A DNA stretch of 64,000 nucleotides from Paenibacillus taichungensis (GCF_013359905.1 NZ_JABMCC010000121.1:744001-808000), one strand, 5' to 3'; shown: positions 7,432 through 16,585, counted from the first letter of the stretch. Program-made: numbers and translations. Notes: generated by a model not told the origin, from the sequence alone.

Positions 7432-9246
7432 TTAACTTAAATTCGTATCGGTATTTCCTTTATCGGAATCAGTATCCTCTTTGGGAATCTCCCAGATCAT
7501 CTCGGTTCGGAATCCGCCGAGAGGGGATGGGCCGAATAGAAGGTAGGATTGATTGCCGAATAGATGCATGATTCGCTGATTCGTGTTCCATAGGCCACAG
7601 CCCATTTCCTCCTGCAGCGGTTGCTGCATTTTCAGATTCAACGCTTCCAACTGTTCCGGGCTCAAGCCAGGTCCGTCATCATCGATGTAAATTTTGCAGA
7701 ACCCGTTCGAGTTCTCGCCAGTAATCCGGATTTCACCAGATGAATACGACTTCGCCACGCCATGAATGACGGAATTCTCCACAATGGGTTGAAGCATTAA
7801 TCGTGGTACCGACTGGGCTAGCATATCCTCAGGGATGTCGATGTGATATTCAATTCTGCCATTACGCAGCTTCTGGATATCCAAATAGTTGACGAGCAGA
7901 TTGATCTCTTCCTTCAGAGAAGATGTCTCCCGCTCCACACGTGTCGTATAACGGTAGTAGGCACTTAGGTTATGCGCCATGGAGACGACGGCTTGCTCGT
8001 CCTTCATCTGGGCCATGTTGATGATATAGCCAAGACAATTATACAGAAAATGAGGATTGATCTGCGCCTGTAACTGTTTCAGTGTAGCTTCTTTGGCCCT
8101 GATCTTTTCCTGGAACACGTTCTCGATCAGGTCTTGAATCTGATGGGACATATCATTGAATCGATGGAACAAAAATGAGAATTCATTCTGATCCTTGCTA
8201 TGCAGACGTACGGAATAGTCTCCGCGCTGCACACGGCGTAAGCCCTGGATCAGCTTTTTGATCGGATATTGAATGTTTCGATATAACAGGATCGAAGCGG
8301 AAATGCCCACCACAAACAGCAGAATCATAAAGAGATAGAACAAATTCCGACTGAGCGAGATCGGCTGTAGAATCTGATAAAGTGGTACGACGTCGACCAA
8401 ATGCCAATCCAGATAGGAAGATTTCACCGAGCTAACCAGATACTTTTTCCCGTTCAGCTTGACGACATCCTGTGTGGTATCCTCTGGCGAGTGCTCGTCC
8501 AGATAACGAATAAGTTCCTCGGATAGTTGCTTGTCTGCACTGCGATTCAGAATGGGTGAATTTCCTTTGTGATAAAAGAAGGGATCGCCTTGTCCACCTG
8601 CCTTATACGTATCCAGCATGTTCTGAATGTTCTCATAACTGAAGCTGGCTTCAATCACCAGATTGCTTCCCGTCAACATGCCCGGCTGGGCCAAGGAATC
8701 CGTAAAGAACCAATAAAAGGATTTCATATCCTCTTTGGACTCGGCACCATCACCGTATGTCCATTGTCCGCTCATATTTCTTTTCAAATAATCCTCATCA
8801 TACCCGGATGTTCTATTATAGTTGGCAATGACATCTTGATTCTGTTGTGAATGCACAGCGTATCGAGTAGGCCATATATCGGTAACCCCGGATTGAAGCA
8901 TCAGCTTTTCCTGAATAACATATCGGGTTTGCATCTTGTCATATCGATCATTCCATATGTTCAAGCCATTAAATGCTCTGACATTGGGATCTCTTGAGAG
9001 AATAAGACTGAAATCCATCATCTGATTGATTCGTGAATCGATCTGACTGGATAAAAACGTGAGCTGCTTCGTATTGGAGACCTGTAGCTCTTTGCTTACA
9101 ACATCATAAGTGACGTTGTTCGAGTAGGTATACATGATAATAATGGGGATGAACAGGACCACAATTAAACAGTTTATTTTGGCAAACAGACTAAACCGGG
9201 ATCTGGACGTTCTTCCCAAAGTTATAAAGCGCTTCCATGTATTCAT
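7432..9246 (-). CDS. YesM-type sensor histidine kinase
   Basis: A 604-residue membrane kinase. Membrane segments at about 22-42 and 301-322 enclose a large extracellular sensor region (Cache-like). A HAMP linker covers about 320-374. The His_kinase domain carries the phospho-acceptor His399 in QAQINPHFLYN. The ATPase domain has the N-box LMLQPIVENSVIHG and a G-box DDDGPGLS. It should sense extracellular sugar, or the loaded binding protein, and phosphorylate the YesN-type regulator. It faces the divergent permease genes across a 169-bp promoter region. Confidence 0.95.
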   Translation of the reverse strand: MNTWKRFITLGRTSRSRFSLFAKINCLIVVLFIPIIIMYTYSNNVTYDVVSKELQVSNTKQLTFLSSQIDSRINQMMDFSLILSRDPNVRAFNGLNIWNDRYDKMQTRYVIQEKLMLQSGVTDIWPTRYAVHSQQNQDVIANYNRTSGYDEDYLKRNMSGQWTYGDGAESKEDMKSFYWFFTDSLAQPGMLTGSNLVIEASFSYENIQNMLDTYKAGGQGDPFFYHKGNSPILNRSADKQLSEELIRYLDEHSPEDTTQDVVKLNGKKYLVSSVKSSYLDWHLVDVVPLYQILQPISLSRNLFYLFMILLFVVGISASILLYRNIQYPIKKLIQGLRRVQRGDYSVRLHSKDQNEFSFLFHRFNDMSHQIQDLIENVFQEKIRAKEATLKQLQAQINPHFLYNCLGYIINMAQMKDEQAVVSMAHNLSAYYRYTTRVERETSSLKEEINLLVNYLDIQKLRNGRIEYHIDIPEDMLAQSVPRLMLQPIVENSVIHGVAKSYSSGEIRITGENSNGFCKIYIDDDGPGLSPEQLEALNLKMQQPLQEEMGCGLWNTNQRIMHLFGNQSYLLFGPSPLGGFRTEMIWEIPKEDTDSDKGNTDTNLS

Positions 9247-9415
9247 AAAAAGTCTCCTTCAAATTCTGTGTAAACAACCTCTTCAGATGATGTTCCTAAC
9301 AAAACACTATCAAGCCTAACAATGTTATATAGTCAGACCTGAGAAATGCCTGATACTATTTATAGCAGAGATCCCCATTACACACAAAAACTTTTTTTGG
9401 GAACAGGAGCGCGCT

Positions 9416-10378
9416 ATGGAGGCTAATATGGAAGCTAACCGGGTACCTCAGGCGGACATTGGGAGCAAGCCGAACAGAAAAACAAAAAAACGCTACAAAC
9501 AACCATGGATTCTGCACTTGATGGTGTTGCCGGCGGCCATTATGGTCTTTATATTTTCATACATTCCGATGTCCGGGATTTTGATGGCATTTCAAGACTA
9601 TAAACCTGCACTGGGTTTTTTCGATTCCGAATGGGTCGGACTGAAGCACTTCAGATACATGTGGGAAAATGATTATTTCCTGCAAATTACGTGGAATACG
9701 CTGTTTTTTGCCTGTTCCAAGATCATTATGAACCTAATTATTCCGTTTGTCTTCGCCTTATTGCTCAATGAGGTACGGAAGATGGCGCTGAAAAGAACGA
9801 TTCAAACGCTCGTATATCTGCCGCACTTTTTGTCTTGGGTTACACTGTCAGGCATTCTGATCGATATTCTGGCGCAGACGGGTATTGTCAATCAGTTCCT
9901 GGTCTCCGTATTCGGCATTAAGCCAATATTCTTCCTGGGGGATGGCAGCTGGTTCCGATTCACGATTATTGCGAGTGATGTCTGGAAAGAGTTTGGATTC
10001 AACACGATCATCTTCCTCGCGGCACTGTCTGGCATTAACCCTGCACTCTATGAAGCGGCTGAAGTTGATGGGGCAGGACGCTGGAAGCAAACGATGTATA
10101 TTACCATCCCTGCACTTATTCCCATTGGGATCGTAATCGCAACCCTGGCACTGGGCAATGTGCTTAACGCCAACTTCGACCAGATCTTTAACTTATATAG
10201 TCCATTGATTTACCAACAAGGAGATATTATCGATACGTTTGTGTATAGAGAAGGTCTGCTAAGTGGGCAGTTCAGTTTCGCTACCGCCGTGAATCTGTTC
10301 AAATCGGTCATTAGTTTGATCCTGATTGTGATCTCCTACCGACTGGCTTACCGATTCGCCGGATACCGAATTTTCTAG
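9416..10378 (+). CDS. Sugar ABC transporter permease (LplB-like)
   Basis: A 320-residue inner-membrane permease of the CUT1 family. After a basic cytoplasmic tail (NRKTKKRYKQPW) there are about six membrane helices. The EAA loop that contacts the ATPase is present as EAAEVDGAGRWKQTMYITIP, about 100 residues from the end. ACAGGAG lies 6 bases before ATG 9416; an in-frame ATG at 9428 is the alternative. It is first in a two-gene operon, divergent from the kinase, and should form a heterodimer with the next gene product. The substrate is an unidentified oligosaccharide. Confidence 0.94.
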   Translation: MEANMEANRVPQADIGSKPNRKTKKRYKQPWILHLMVLPAAIMVFIFSYIPMSGILMAFQDYKPALGFFDSEWVGLKHFRYMWENDYFLQITWNTLFFACSKIIMNLIIPFVFALLLNEVRKMALKRTIQTLVYLPHFLSWVTLSGILIDILAQTGIVNQFLVSVFGIKPIFFLGDGSWFRFTIIASDVWKEFGFNTIIFLAALSGINPALYEAAEVDGAGRWKQTMYITIPALIPIGIVIATLALGNVLNANFDQIFNLYSPLIYQQGDIIDTFVYREGLLSGQFSFATAVNLFKSVISLILIVISYRLAYRFAGYRIF

Positions 10379-10394
10379 AAAGGATGACGAACTC

Positions 10395-11267
10395 ATGTAT
10401 CATAAAACGATGCCTTACCGCATATTCAGCATAATCAACAATGTGTTACTGACCATCCTTTCGCTGCTCTGCTTGCTGCCTTTGTATCACTTACTCATGG
10501 TATCACTGAGCGCATCTGCTCCTGCCAATGCTGGACTGGTGACGTTCTGGCCGATTGGTTTTACACTGGAGGCGTATGCTAAGACGTTCGCTAATAGCAA
10601 TTTCCTTTCCTCCCTGTGGGTGTCCGTAGAGCGGACGGTACTGGGAACAGGGCTTGCGTTAATCGTCAATACGATTGCAGCCTACGCGCTCTCCAAGGAA
10701 ACGCGGGTGTTCCGTGCACGCAACATCTATCTGTGGTATTTTGTCATCACGATGCTGTTCAGCGGTGGTCTCATTCCGGGGTACATCCTGATTCTGAAGC
10801 TGGGACTGATGAACACATTGCTGGCCTTGATCCTGCCGGGATTGGTTGCGGTGTTCAACATTATCCTGCTGCTGAATTTCTTCCGTACCGTTCCTAAGGA
10901 TCTGGAGGAAGCTGCATTTATTGATGGGGCAGGGCACTTGCAGACATTTATCAAAATCTATCTGCCCGTCTCCGTACCTGTCATTGCAACCGTTTCTCTC
11001 TTCATGATGGTCGGACATTGGAACTCGTACTTTGACGGGATCATCTACATCCGTGATGCAGAAAAGCTGCCACTGGCGACATTCATGCAGACGATCATCG
11101 TGCAAGCCGACATGTCGAAGCTCGATCCGGAAGCTGTAGCGAACCTGTCCCAACGGACCATTCGGGCCTCACAGATCTTTATCAGTGCGCTGCCGATCCT
11201 GCTCGTGTATCCATTCCTGCAACGGTACTTTGTAACCGGGATTGTAGTGGGGGCTGTGAAGGAGTAG
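10395..11267 (+). CDS. Sugar ABC transporter permease (LplC-like)
   Basis: A 290-residue permease with six predicted membrane segments and the EAA loop EAAFIDGAGHLQTFIKIYLP. It starts 16 bp after the first permease gene, with AAAGGATG as ribosome site, so the two are translated from one message. The family partner is LplB. The C-terminal end (FLQRYFVTGIVVGAVKE) is typical of this group and shows that the gene is complete. No ATP-binding subunit follows; the transporter probably borrows a general sugar ATPase encoded elsewhere. Confidence 0.94.
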   Translation: MYHKTMPYRIFSIINNVLLTILSLLCLLPLYHLLMVSLSASAPANAGLVTFWPIGFTLEAYAKTFANSNFLSSLWVSVERTVLGTGLALIVNTIAAYALSKETRVFRARNIYLWYFVITMLFSGGLIPGYILILKLGLMNTLLALILPGLVAVFNIILLLNFFRTVPKDLEEAAFIDGAGHLQTFIKIYLPVSVPVIATVSLFMMVGHWNSYFDGIIYIRDAEKLPLATFMQTIIVQADMSKLDPEAVANLSQRTIRASQIFISALPILLVYPFLQRYFVTGIVVGAVKE

Positions 11268-11316
11268 AGTCGAGTAACGGTACGAATAGGTGTGAAAAAG
11301 GAGTTGCTGAACTGGG

Positions 11317-11344
11317 GAAGGCCAGGGAGGTGGCTTCTTTTTTG
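11317..11344 (+). terminator. Probable intrinsic terminator after the permease operon
   Basis: GAAG-CCA (one bulged G, 11317-11324) can pair with TGGCTTC (11331-11337) around a short purine-rich loop, and a run of T follows. The stem is short, so confidence is moderate. Confidence 0.5.
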
Positions 11345-11445
11345 TGGAAAATATACAGATCGTGCATAGTGTATTACCTCTATTTGAATAAAATGGTACG
11401 ATGAAAGCTGATTGAAGGTGATCCCTATTATTCATACCGAAGAGT

Positions 11446-12135
11446 GTGTACGAAGTGAAGAAGCTGATGATCGTTACCCTTGATTTGTCGTTGTTAAGCG
11501 CGTCCATGGCTTATACAGCTATAAGTGCACCAAAAAAGATAAGTGTGGTATTTAATGAAAAAGAACTAAAGACCCCAGCAGGTGCCGAACCCAAAATCAT
11601 AGACGGTCGTGTGTATATCCCGGCCAACATTCTTCGAGGTGTGAGATTCTCTGTAGAATATAAAAATTCAACGCTTCATCTGGTGAATAGTTATTTTCTT
11701 TACATGAGAAATTTAATAGAGATGCATGTTTTCGATCATGTTTTTACAACTCGATTCAACAAGATCGATCAAGAAGTGGTTAATATTCTTGGCAAAGTGA
11801 TATTAGAAGAGTCAGTAGACTTCTCGAAATTACAACAGTTCATAGAGGAAGCTGAATCGAATGTTAGTATCAGTCCAGATACATTTACTCCTGTATTGGA
11901 CTATAATTCCTATGATTTTTCTCCTGTGAGAGAAAGTGTAGAAGCATACAAAAAAGCAAGTCTTGAGTTAATAGCTTATGTCAATACCGGGGATAAAGAA
12001 AGATTAAAGTCTTTCTACCAAGAGAGAAAAAAGCACTTGAGTACTATGATAGTTATACACATGTGTATGATGTTATTTTTAAAGCGAGTTTTATTAGTGC
12101 AGTCAAATAGAGGAACAGGGGTGAATTCGAAATAG
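11446..12135 (+). CDS. Secreted protein with copper-amine-oxidase-N (stalk) domain, probably frameshifted at its 3' end
   Basis: The frame begins at a GTG (11446) with no clear ribosome site. The start resembles a signal peptide (KKLMIVTLDLSLLSASMAYT). Residues about 30-75 match the copper amine oxidase N-terminal type stalk domain (SVVFNEKELKTP, IIDGRVYIPANIL, VEYKNSTLHL). The rest is helical. Near 12040 the annotated frame turns into an unnatural Met-rich tail, while the neighbouring frame gives a plausible end (YYDSYTHVYDVIFKASFIS, stop at 12108-12110). One lost base in TTGAGTAC would explain this. The domain is usually found in cell-surface proteins. Function unknown. Confidence 0.55.
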   Translation: MYEVKKLMIVTLDLSLLSASMAYTAISAPKKISVVFNEKELKTPAGAEPKIIDGRVYIPANILRGVRFSVEYKNSTLHLVNSYFLYMRNLIEMHVFDHVFTTRFNKIDQEVVNILGKVILEESVDFSKLQQFIEEAESNVSISPDTFTPVLDYNSYDFSPVRESVEAYKKASLELIAYVNTGDKERLKSFYQERKKHLSTMIVIHMCMMLFLKRVLLVQSNRGTGVNSK

Positions 12136-12218
12136 TACTTATAAAGAATTACTTGGGATAATTTTTTTGTATAGTATACGTATTGTTTGCGCAAATCACG
12201 GAAAAGAGGAGGTTGAGC

Positions 12219-13016
12219 ATGAGAGAACTTACAATAGATCAATATCATACGGTGTTACCTTTATTGGATTCGATCCAGAATAAAGCAGTCTACGCACTTT
12301 CTGTTATTGATCAAACGCAACAAGGTCGAGTGTTTGTCAATGAAGAGAGCGCACTAACCTCTGTATTGATTACCAGCAACGGTGGCTTTTACTGTTTGGC
12401 CGGAGATGAAGAGGACGAGTTGTTTATCGCAGATGTTGTCCAGTTTATGAACGAAGAGTCGAACCATCATAGCTTTTTTGCTTTAGGTGTCTTTACAACA
12501 GCTTGGGCGAACAAGATCGATTCATATCACATACAGCATTCCAAAAAGATAACTCGCACATATTATTTGTTTAATCAAGAGAAATTTATGGAATCTTACA
12601 GAGAGCTAGAGGCAACGGTTCAAAAGCCGTTTGAATATTTGTCATTGAATGAAGTCATAGCTCAGGAGTATAGAGACAAATTTTATCCCTACTATCAACT
12701 GGTATGGTCATCCACCGAACAGTTCTGTGAATATGGGATCGGGCATTTCATCAAGAAAAACGACCAATTGATTAGTGTTTGTACATCCCCTTATGTTGGT
12801 GGAGGGTATGCGGAGATTGATATCATTACCGTTGAAGAATACAAACGACAAGGATTGGCTAGTCAATTGGGAGTATTCTTTATAAAAGAATGCTTAGCCA
12901 AGAATTTCATTCCCAACTGGAGCTGTCACGCGGATAATCTGGCATCAAATGAACTGGCTCAGAAATTGGGATTTGAAAAGGTCGGGGAACATCCAATGTA
13001 TTGGTATCATGCGTGA
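12219..13016 (+). CDS. GNAT acetyltransferase (two-part, PF12746-like)
   Basis: 265 residues from ATG 12219, chosen because GAGGAGG lies a few bases before it; the frame itself opens earlier. The C-terminal third is a GNAT fold with the acetyl-CoA loop in VEEYKRQGLASQLG, and it ends in the family pattern ASNELAQKLGFEKVGEHPMY. The sequence GGGYAEIDIITVEEYKRQGL is typical of the PF12746 group, to which the zwittermicin self-resistance enzyme family is related. The substrate cannot be read from sequence. It stands alone, and the next plus-strand sequence is a decayed gene. Confidence 0.85.
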   Translation: MRELTIDQYHTVLPLLDSIQNKAVYALSVIDQTQQGRVFVNEESALTSVLITSNGGFYCLAGDEEDELFIADVVQFMNEESNHHSFFALGVFTTAWANKIDSYHIQHSKKITRTYYLFNQEKFMESYRELEATVQKPFEYLSLNEVIAQEYRDKFYPYYQLVWSSTEQFCEYGIGHFIKKNDQLISVCTSPYVGGGYAEIDIITVEEYKRQGLASQLGVFFIKECLAKNFIPNWSCHADNLASNELAQKLGFEKVGEHPMYWYHA

Positions 13017-13110
13017 TCCGTCTGATGAAATCTAAGCGAAGTAGAGAAAGATCCTGCACCTGTATGCTGTAAAGTATAATGAATCGCGACGTAACGCCAT
13101 GCCCATATAA

Positions 13111-13371
13111 CCCCAATACTGCTGTAATTCCGTATTGGAAAACAAGTTCCTCGGTATTGACGGACGGATTACAGCCACGAACAAGAAAGGGTACTGTAGT
13201 TTCTGTAGTCGCCATCAGGAGCTCGGATTCTTCAACGTGAAGACCAAGAGCCATTCGCTGGATAACTTTTCTTCCATTGCCCAGTACGTATGTATGGATA
13301 ACAATGCTTGCAACCATAGTATTACCCATATCACCATGCTGAAGAAGTTTCTTCTCTCGACAGTAAAATAA
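13111..13371 (+). pseudogene. Remnant of a FusB/FusC-type elongation factor G-binding protein
   Basis: Only the C-terminal treble-clef zinc domain survives: FLGIDGRITATNKKGYCSFC, then CMDNNACNHSIT, with the four zinc Cys in C-x2-C and C-x4-C form, ending KKFLLSTVK before a TAA. A normal family member has about 140 further residues upstream. Here a stop (13108-13110) lies just before and the upstream sequence has no open frame or ribosome site. The family binds EF-G and frees it from fusidic acid or stalled ribosomes. Without its N-terminal helical part this copy should not work. A UUCG-loop terminator follows directly. Confidence 0.78.
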
Positions 13372-13389
13372 TGAATGATACAAATGTAG

Positions 13390-13414
13390 GGTCGCTCTTC
13401 GGAGCGACCTTTTT
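13390..13414 (+). terminator. Intrinsic terminator with UUCG loop
   Basis: The 8-bp stem GGTCGCTC/GAGCGACC (13390-13397, 13402-13409) is closed by a TTCG tetraloop and followed by T5. It ends the remnant EF-G-binding gene. Confidence 0.9.
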
Positions 13415-13547
13415 GTGTTTTAAAGGGTAGTTGTTCTTAAACTCGAGAGATTAGCGTGATGGTTAACGTATTTTATTTTCACAAAAAAGGCTTCAAGCCA
13501 CCGAACTTACAACAAAACTTCAGACCTCATATAGGAGCGTAATACCG

Positions 13548-14135
13548 TTATGGAGTCGGAATATCGTTGCCATAATTTAGTCCCAACTGATACGCCTGTT
13601 TCAGAAGTGCCTCATAATGCTCAGGCTGCGCATCCAACGTTTCATATAAAAATTCAACGCTCGACTGGGGCACGCCGCAGTAATTGGCAATACCCACATT
13701 GAGCAGATTCGTGATTGATTCATCATAGTTTCGCTTCTGCATCTGTTCTTCCGTCACGCCCGCAAGAGCAATCCATAACATCTGCTGATGATGAAGCTTG
13801 TTCGAGCCGTAGGCAAACCCGTTGTTCATTACACGATCCACATACCCTTTCAGCATGGCTGGCAGATGCCACCACCAGAGAGGAAACACAAAAGCGACAG
13901 CATCGTGCTTCTTCAATCGCTCGATCTCCGCTTCTATCTCAGGGGAGAATACCTGATGTTCCTTGGTAAAGTCAGGTTCATCTATGCCTTGGAGGACAGG
14001 GTCGAAGCCAATGCCATGCAAATCCAATATCTCAAAATCGTGACCAGCCTCGGCAAGGCCCTGCACGAAATGATCGGTAACCTGGAAGGTCAGGGAATCT
14101 TTTCTCGAATGCGACACAACGACTAATACATTCAT
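13548..14135 (-). CDS. NAD(P)H oxidoreductase, flavodoxin-like fold
   Basis: 195 residues from ATG 14135; the frame is open further upstream, but the family begins at this MNVLVVVSHSRKDSL. It carries the flavin phosphate loop (SHSRKDSLT) and the flavin-contact motif FPLWWWHLPAMLKGYVDRV of the quinone reductase/KefG-MdaB type. It would reduce quinones or related electrophiles in the cytoplasm with NAD(P)H. The ribosome site is weak or distant (AAAGGT about 14 bases upstream). It is divergent from an HxlR regulator, a common arrangement for quinone- or aldehyde-responsive control, and a long inverted repeat lies between them. Confidence 0.85.
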   Translation of the reverse strand: MNVLVVVSHSRKDSLTFQVTDHFVQGLAEAGHDFEILDLHGIGFDPVLQGIDEPDFTKEHQVFSPEIEAEIERLKKHDAVAFVFPLWWWHLPAMLKGYVDRVMNNGFAYGSNKLHHQQMLWIALAGVTEEQMQKRNYDESITNLLNVGIANYCGVPQSSVEFLYETLDAQPEHYEALLKQAYQLGLNYGNDIPTP

Positions 14136-14230
14136 CTTATCTTTCACTACCTTTCTGTATTGCTGTCTTGTAGCCATGAATCGCCGGCTGATGCTATTAT
14201 AAACAGGTATGAAAACATCTGGAAGTACGC

Positions 14231-14278
14231 ACTTTGATGTACTATAGGAAGAATGAGGTGCCATAGGAACATCAAAGT
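14231..14278. promoter_or_regulatory. Inverted repeat, candidate HxlR operator
   Basis: ACTTTGATGT (14231-14240) and ACATCAAAGT (14269-14278) are exact inverted repeats, and the flanks CTATAGG and CCATAGG extend the symmetry. The pair is centred between the divergent reductase and HxlR genes, where a regulator controlling both would bind. Binding is inferred. Confidence 0.6.
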
Positions 14279-14382
14279 ACCCTGAATCACTACCTCGAAA
14301 TGGAGTTCAAATAACGAAACGAAGAGAAATATGAAGGTTATGATTTTACCTCGGCAACAGCTTGATGAAGGAGGGTTAAAAG

Positions 14383-14769
14383 TTGACGGAACATGGAAAA
14401 ACGAGCACTCCAAAGAAATATAAAGTCGGTGTGGAGGCGGCCTTGGAAGTGATGGGCGGAAAGTGGAAGCCGTTGATTATTTATCATTTGATGACAGGGC
14501 GAAAACGTACATCGGAGCTGCGTCGGTTGATACCGGACATCACGCAGAAAGTGCTGACAACGCAGCTCAGAGGTTTGGAAAAGGACGAGATCGTGCAGCG
14601 AAAGGTGTATTCGGAGGTTCCTCCAAAAGTGGAATATGAGTTAACGAGTTACGGTTGGGGACTCAAACCTGCTTTGGACTTTTTGTGCTATTGGGGAGAG
14701 GAGCACCTTGAAAAGGTTCACGGGGATAAGTTCAAGGTATTGGAGGAGTTTGACTCTCCAGAGTATTGA
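14383..14769 (+). CDS. HxlR-family winged-helix transcriptional regulator
   Basis: 128 residues. The TTG start at 14383 is supported by AAGGAGGG seven bases upstream. The family signature is clear: VEAALEVMGGKWKPLIIYHL, then the recognition region RTSELRRLIPDITQKVLTTQ, then the wing (VYSEVPPKVEYELTSYG). HxlR proteins (YodB, HypR, HxlR) often sense quinones, aldehydes or oxidants and control a neighbouring oxidoreductase. The divergent flavodoxin-fold reductase fits that role. No Cys of the YodB N-terminal type is visible in the first residues, so the sensing chemistry is uncertain. Confidence 0.93.
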   Translation: MTEHGKTSTPKKYKVGVEAALEVMGGKWKPLIIYHLMTGRKRTSELRRLIPDITQKVLTTQLRGLEKDEIVQRKVYSEVPPKVEYELTSYGWGLKPALDFLCYWGEEHLEKVHGDKFKVLEEFDSPEY

Positions 14770-14937
14770 AGAGGCGAACCTGGTCCAGTTAAATAAAGGA
14801 TCATCGCGTAATCGCAAATGTTGGTGATTTGTGATTGAAATGAGCCGGAGAAAAAAGGGGGTGAGAAGTTGAATGTATTAAAAGTAATATAAAAAATTAG
14901 AAATTCGTAGATTCTTTAATGGAGAGGTGTGAGTAGT

Positions 14938-16059
14938 ATGATTAACAATGAATATTATGTAAAGCTTAATCAAGATGCACAAGAACATTATCAGTTCTAC
15001 AAGCAACAAGCAGAAGCACTGGTAGATAGAAGAGAATATACGACCAGTAAACGTTATGACATTTCGCCGTATTGGTATGCGCGCCAAGGTGAAATTCCTG
15101 GAGATATCTCAGATGAAGAGACGGATACATATTATGAGTTTGATGAAGAAGGCAGAATACGAATTTTGGCCTGCGACGATTTAATTGATGGCTACACCTA
15201 CGTTACATATGCAGATGGTGTAATAACGACAAGAACGTATGTCGATGGCGAATTAGACTCAGTCAAGGAATATCTGACACAAGACGGGTTAGTCTGTCGG
15301 TCAGTGGAGTATTTTACTCGATTCAATAAATTAGAGTATGAAGACTATATCTATGAAGGCAACAGACTTGTGGAAGTATACCAACCTCAATACGAAAATA
15401 ATGATTATTTTGTTCACCTTCTTCGAACGTATTTCGAATATGATGAGCAAGGTGTTCTCCTGCGTGTGTTAGATGGGACCCAAGGTATGATCTACGTGCT
15501 GATGTCATCCGAAGAAGTCTTCGTGCTCCGGGAATCTGTGAAAAAAGGACTCATTCTGGCCTTGAAAGAAATTGTTGGTGCTCTTTGTGAGAAACAATCA
15601 AACAAAACATATTGTTTTCTCTCAATTTACTTACATGATGAAGTTCATACGGTTTATTCACCTATTTTTCACCCAGGCTGGCAAGAGGTAAGGGAAGAGC
15701 AAATAGAAGAAAAAGATGAGGGCGAAGATTATTATTACAGGATCTGGAGTTCAGGTGAGCATCCTGTGAACGATCAACAAGAACTTATGGATCATGATTT
15801 AATTCAGAAGCTTAGAACTCTTATTATGTATTGGCGTAGCATCGGTGATTGGTGGGAGGAAGGCATGAGCTTGTGGAAGGAAGTCGCGTATGACCTCAAT
15901 GAAACGATGAATTGGTCTGCTTACTCAGGACTTACGGAAAACTTTGTTGTGTTCGTCGAATGGGAGGCAATGGATGTGATGAATGGAGATTTGCAAGAAA
16001 GCATCCCTTCAGCCAAGTTAGAAGTTTTACAATCAGAAGGCATAGCGCCACGCATTTAA
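14938..16059 (+). CDS. Hypothetical acidic protein with repeated Tyr/Glu-rich strands
   Basis: 373 residues from ATG 14938; GGAGAGG lies at a good distance, while the GTG at 14929 is too close to it. The first 180 residues hold repeated short strand motifs (YYEFDEEGRIRIL, YVTYADGVITTRTYVDGELD, TYFEYDEQGVLLRV) reminiscent of RHS or MORN-like repeats. The second half is mixed helix and strand, rich in Trp and acidic residues. There is no signal peptide or membrane segment, so it is cytoplasmic. I do not recognise a family. Its size and composition resemble immunity-type proteins of polymorphic toxin systems, but this is only a hint. Confidence 0.75.
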   Translation: MINNEYYVKLNQDAQEHYQFYKQQAEALVDRREYTTSKRYDISPYWYARQGEIPGDISDEETDTYYEFDEEGRIRILACDDLIDGYTYVTYADGVITTRTYVDGELDSVKEYLTQDGLVCRSVEYFTRFNKLEYEDYIYEGNRLVEVYQPQYENNDYFVHLLRTYFEYDEQGVLLRVLDGTQGMIYVLMSSEEVFVLRESVKKGLILALKEIVGALCEKQSNKTYCFLSIYLHDEVHTVYSPIFHPGWQEVREEQIEEKDEGEDYYYRIWSSGEHPVNDQQELMDHDLIQKLRTLIMYWRSIGDWWEEGMSLWKEVAYDLNETMNWSAYSGLTENFVVFVEWEAMDVMNGDLQESIPSAKLEVLQSEGIAPRI

Positions 16060-16100
16060 GATATCAACAAGTGATTTGGGAGGGATAGCTTATCAAATAT

Positions 16101-16529
16101 ATGACTACATATCCACGGGCCAAGCTGAATTTAGTAGTAATGCTGATCCTTGAAATTTTTTTGTTCATGAATTTTTCCGTTAGCCGTGTAGGTATATTAA
16201 GTTATTTTACAATGGCTATGATGATCTTTATTTTCGTTTATATTGTCATCCTTATCAAACGTTTATTTTTCACCAATTCGACTATTACTCTGGGAAGCGA
16301 TTATGTGATATCTACGAAAAATCAGAAATATGAAGCAACTCAAATTGAGTGCATCTATATGAATTACGACCGCATTGGAATTAAACTCCATGGAAGACGG
16401 CTAGTTCCTACGGATTTATGTTTTTATTTTGAACAAAGCCAGGAGACCAAAGGTTTAAGGGGATTAAATGAATGGGCAGCGCGCCATAAAAAACAAGTGA
16501 AACAGAAATTCTTTCAAACATTAATGTAG
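16101..16529 (+). CDS. Small membrane protein with PH-like cytoplasmic tail
   Basis: 142 residues. Two hydrophobic helices (about 9-24 and 30-52) are followed by a soluble domain of about 85 residues with strand-type sequence (STITLGSDYVIST, YDRIGIKLHGRRLVPTDLCF), which may be a PH-like barrel as in other two-helix bacterial proteins. GGGAGGG lies about 16 bases before the ATG, a rather long spacing. It sits 41 bp after the acidic hypothetical gene and about 57 bp before a DUF4085 gene, so the three may be co-transcribed. Function unknown. Confidence 0.65.
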   Translation: MTTYPRAKLNLVVMLILEIFLFMNFSVSRVGILSYFTMAMMIFIFVYIVILIKRLFFTNSTITLGSDYVISTKNQKYEATQIECIYMNYDRIGIKLHGRRLVPTDLCFYFEQSQETKGLRGLNEWAARHKKQVKQKFFQTLM

Positions 16530-16585
16530 TCTTCTACGTTGGTTAGAGCATCTAGAAGGATTCGTCGAGATAGGAGAGATCACTC

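Noticed and set aside
10659..11153. 164-codon minus-strand frame opposite the LplC permease
   Set aside because: Antisense shadow of a conserved permease gene, without a ribosome site.
12907..13383. 158-codon minus-strand frame across the FusB remnant and the end of a GNAT gene
   Set aside because: The plus strand carries recognisable protein sequence with zinc Cys residues. The minus-strand product has no recognisable features and crosses into the GNAT gene.
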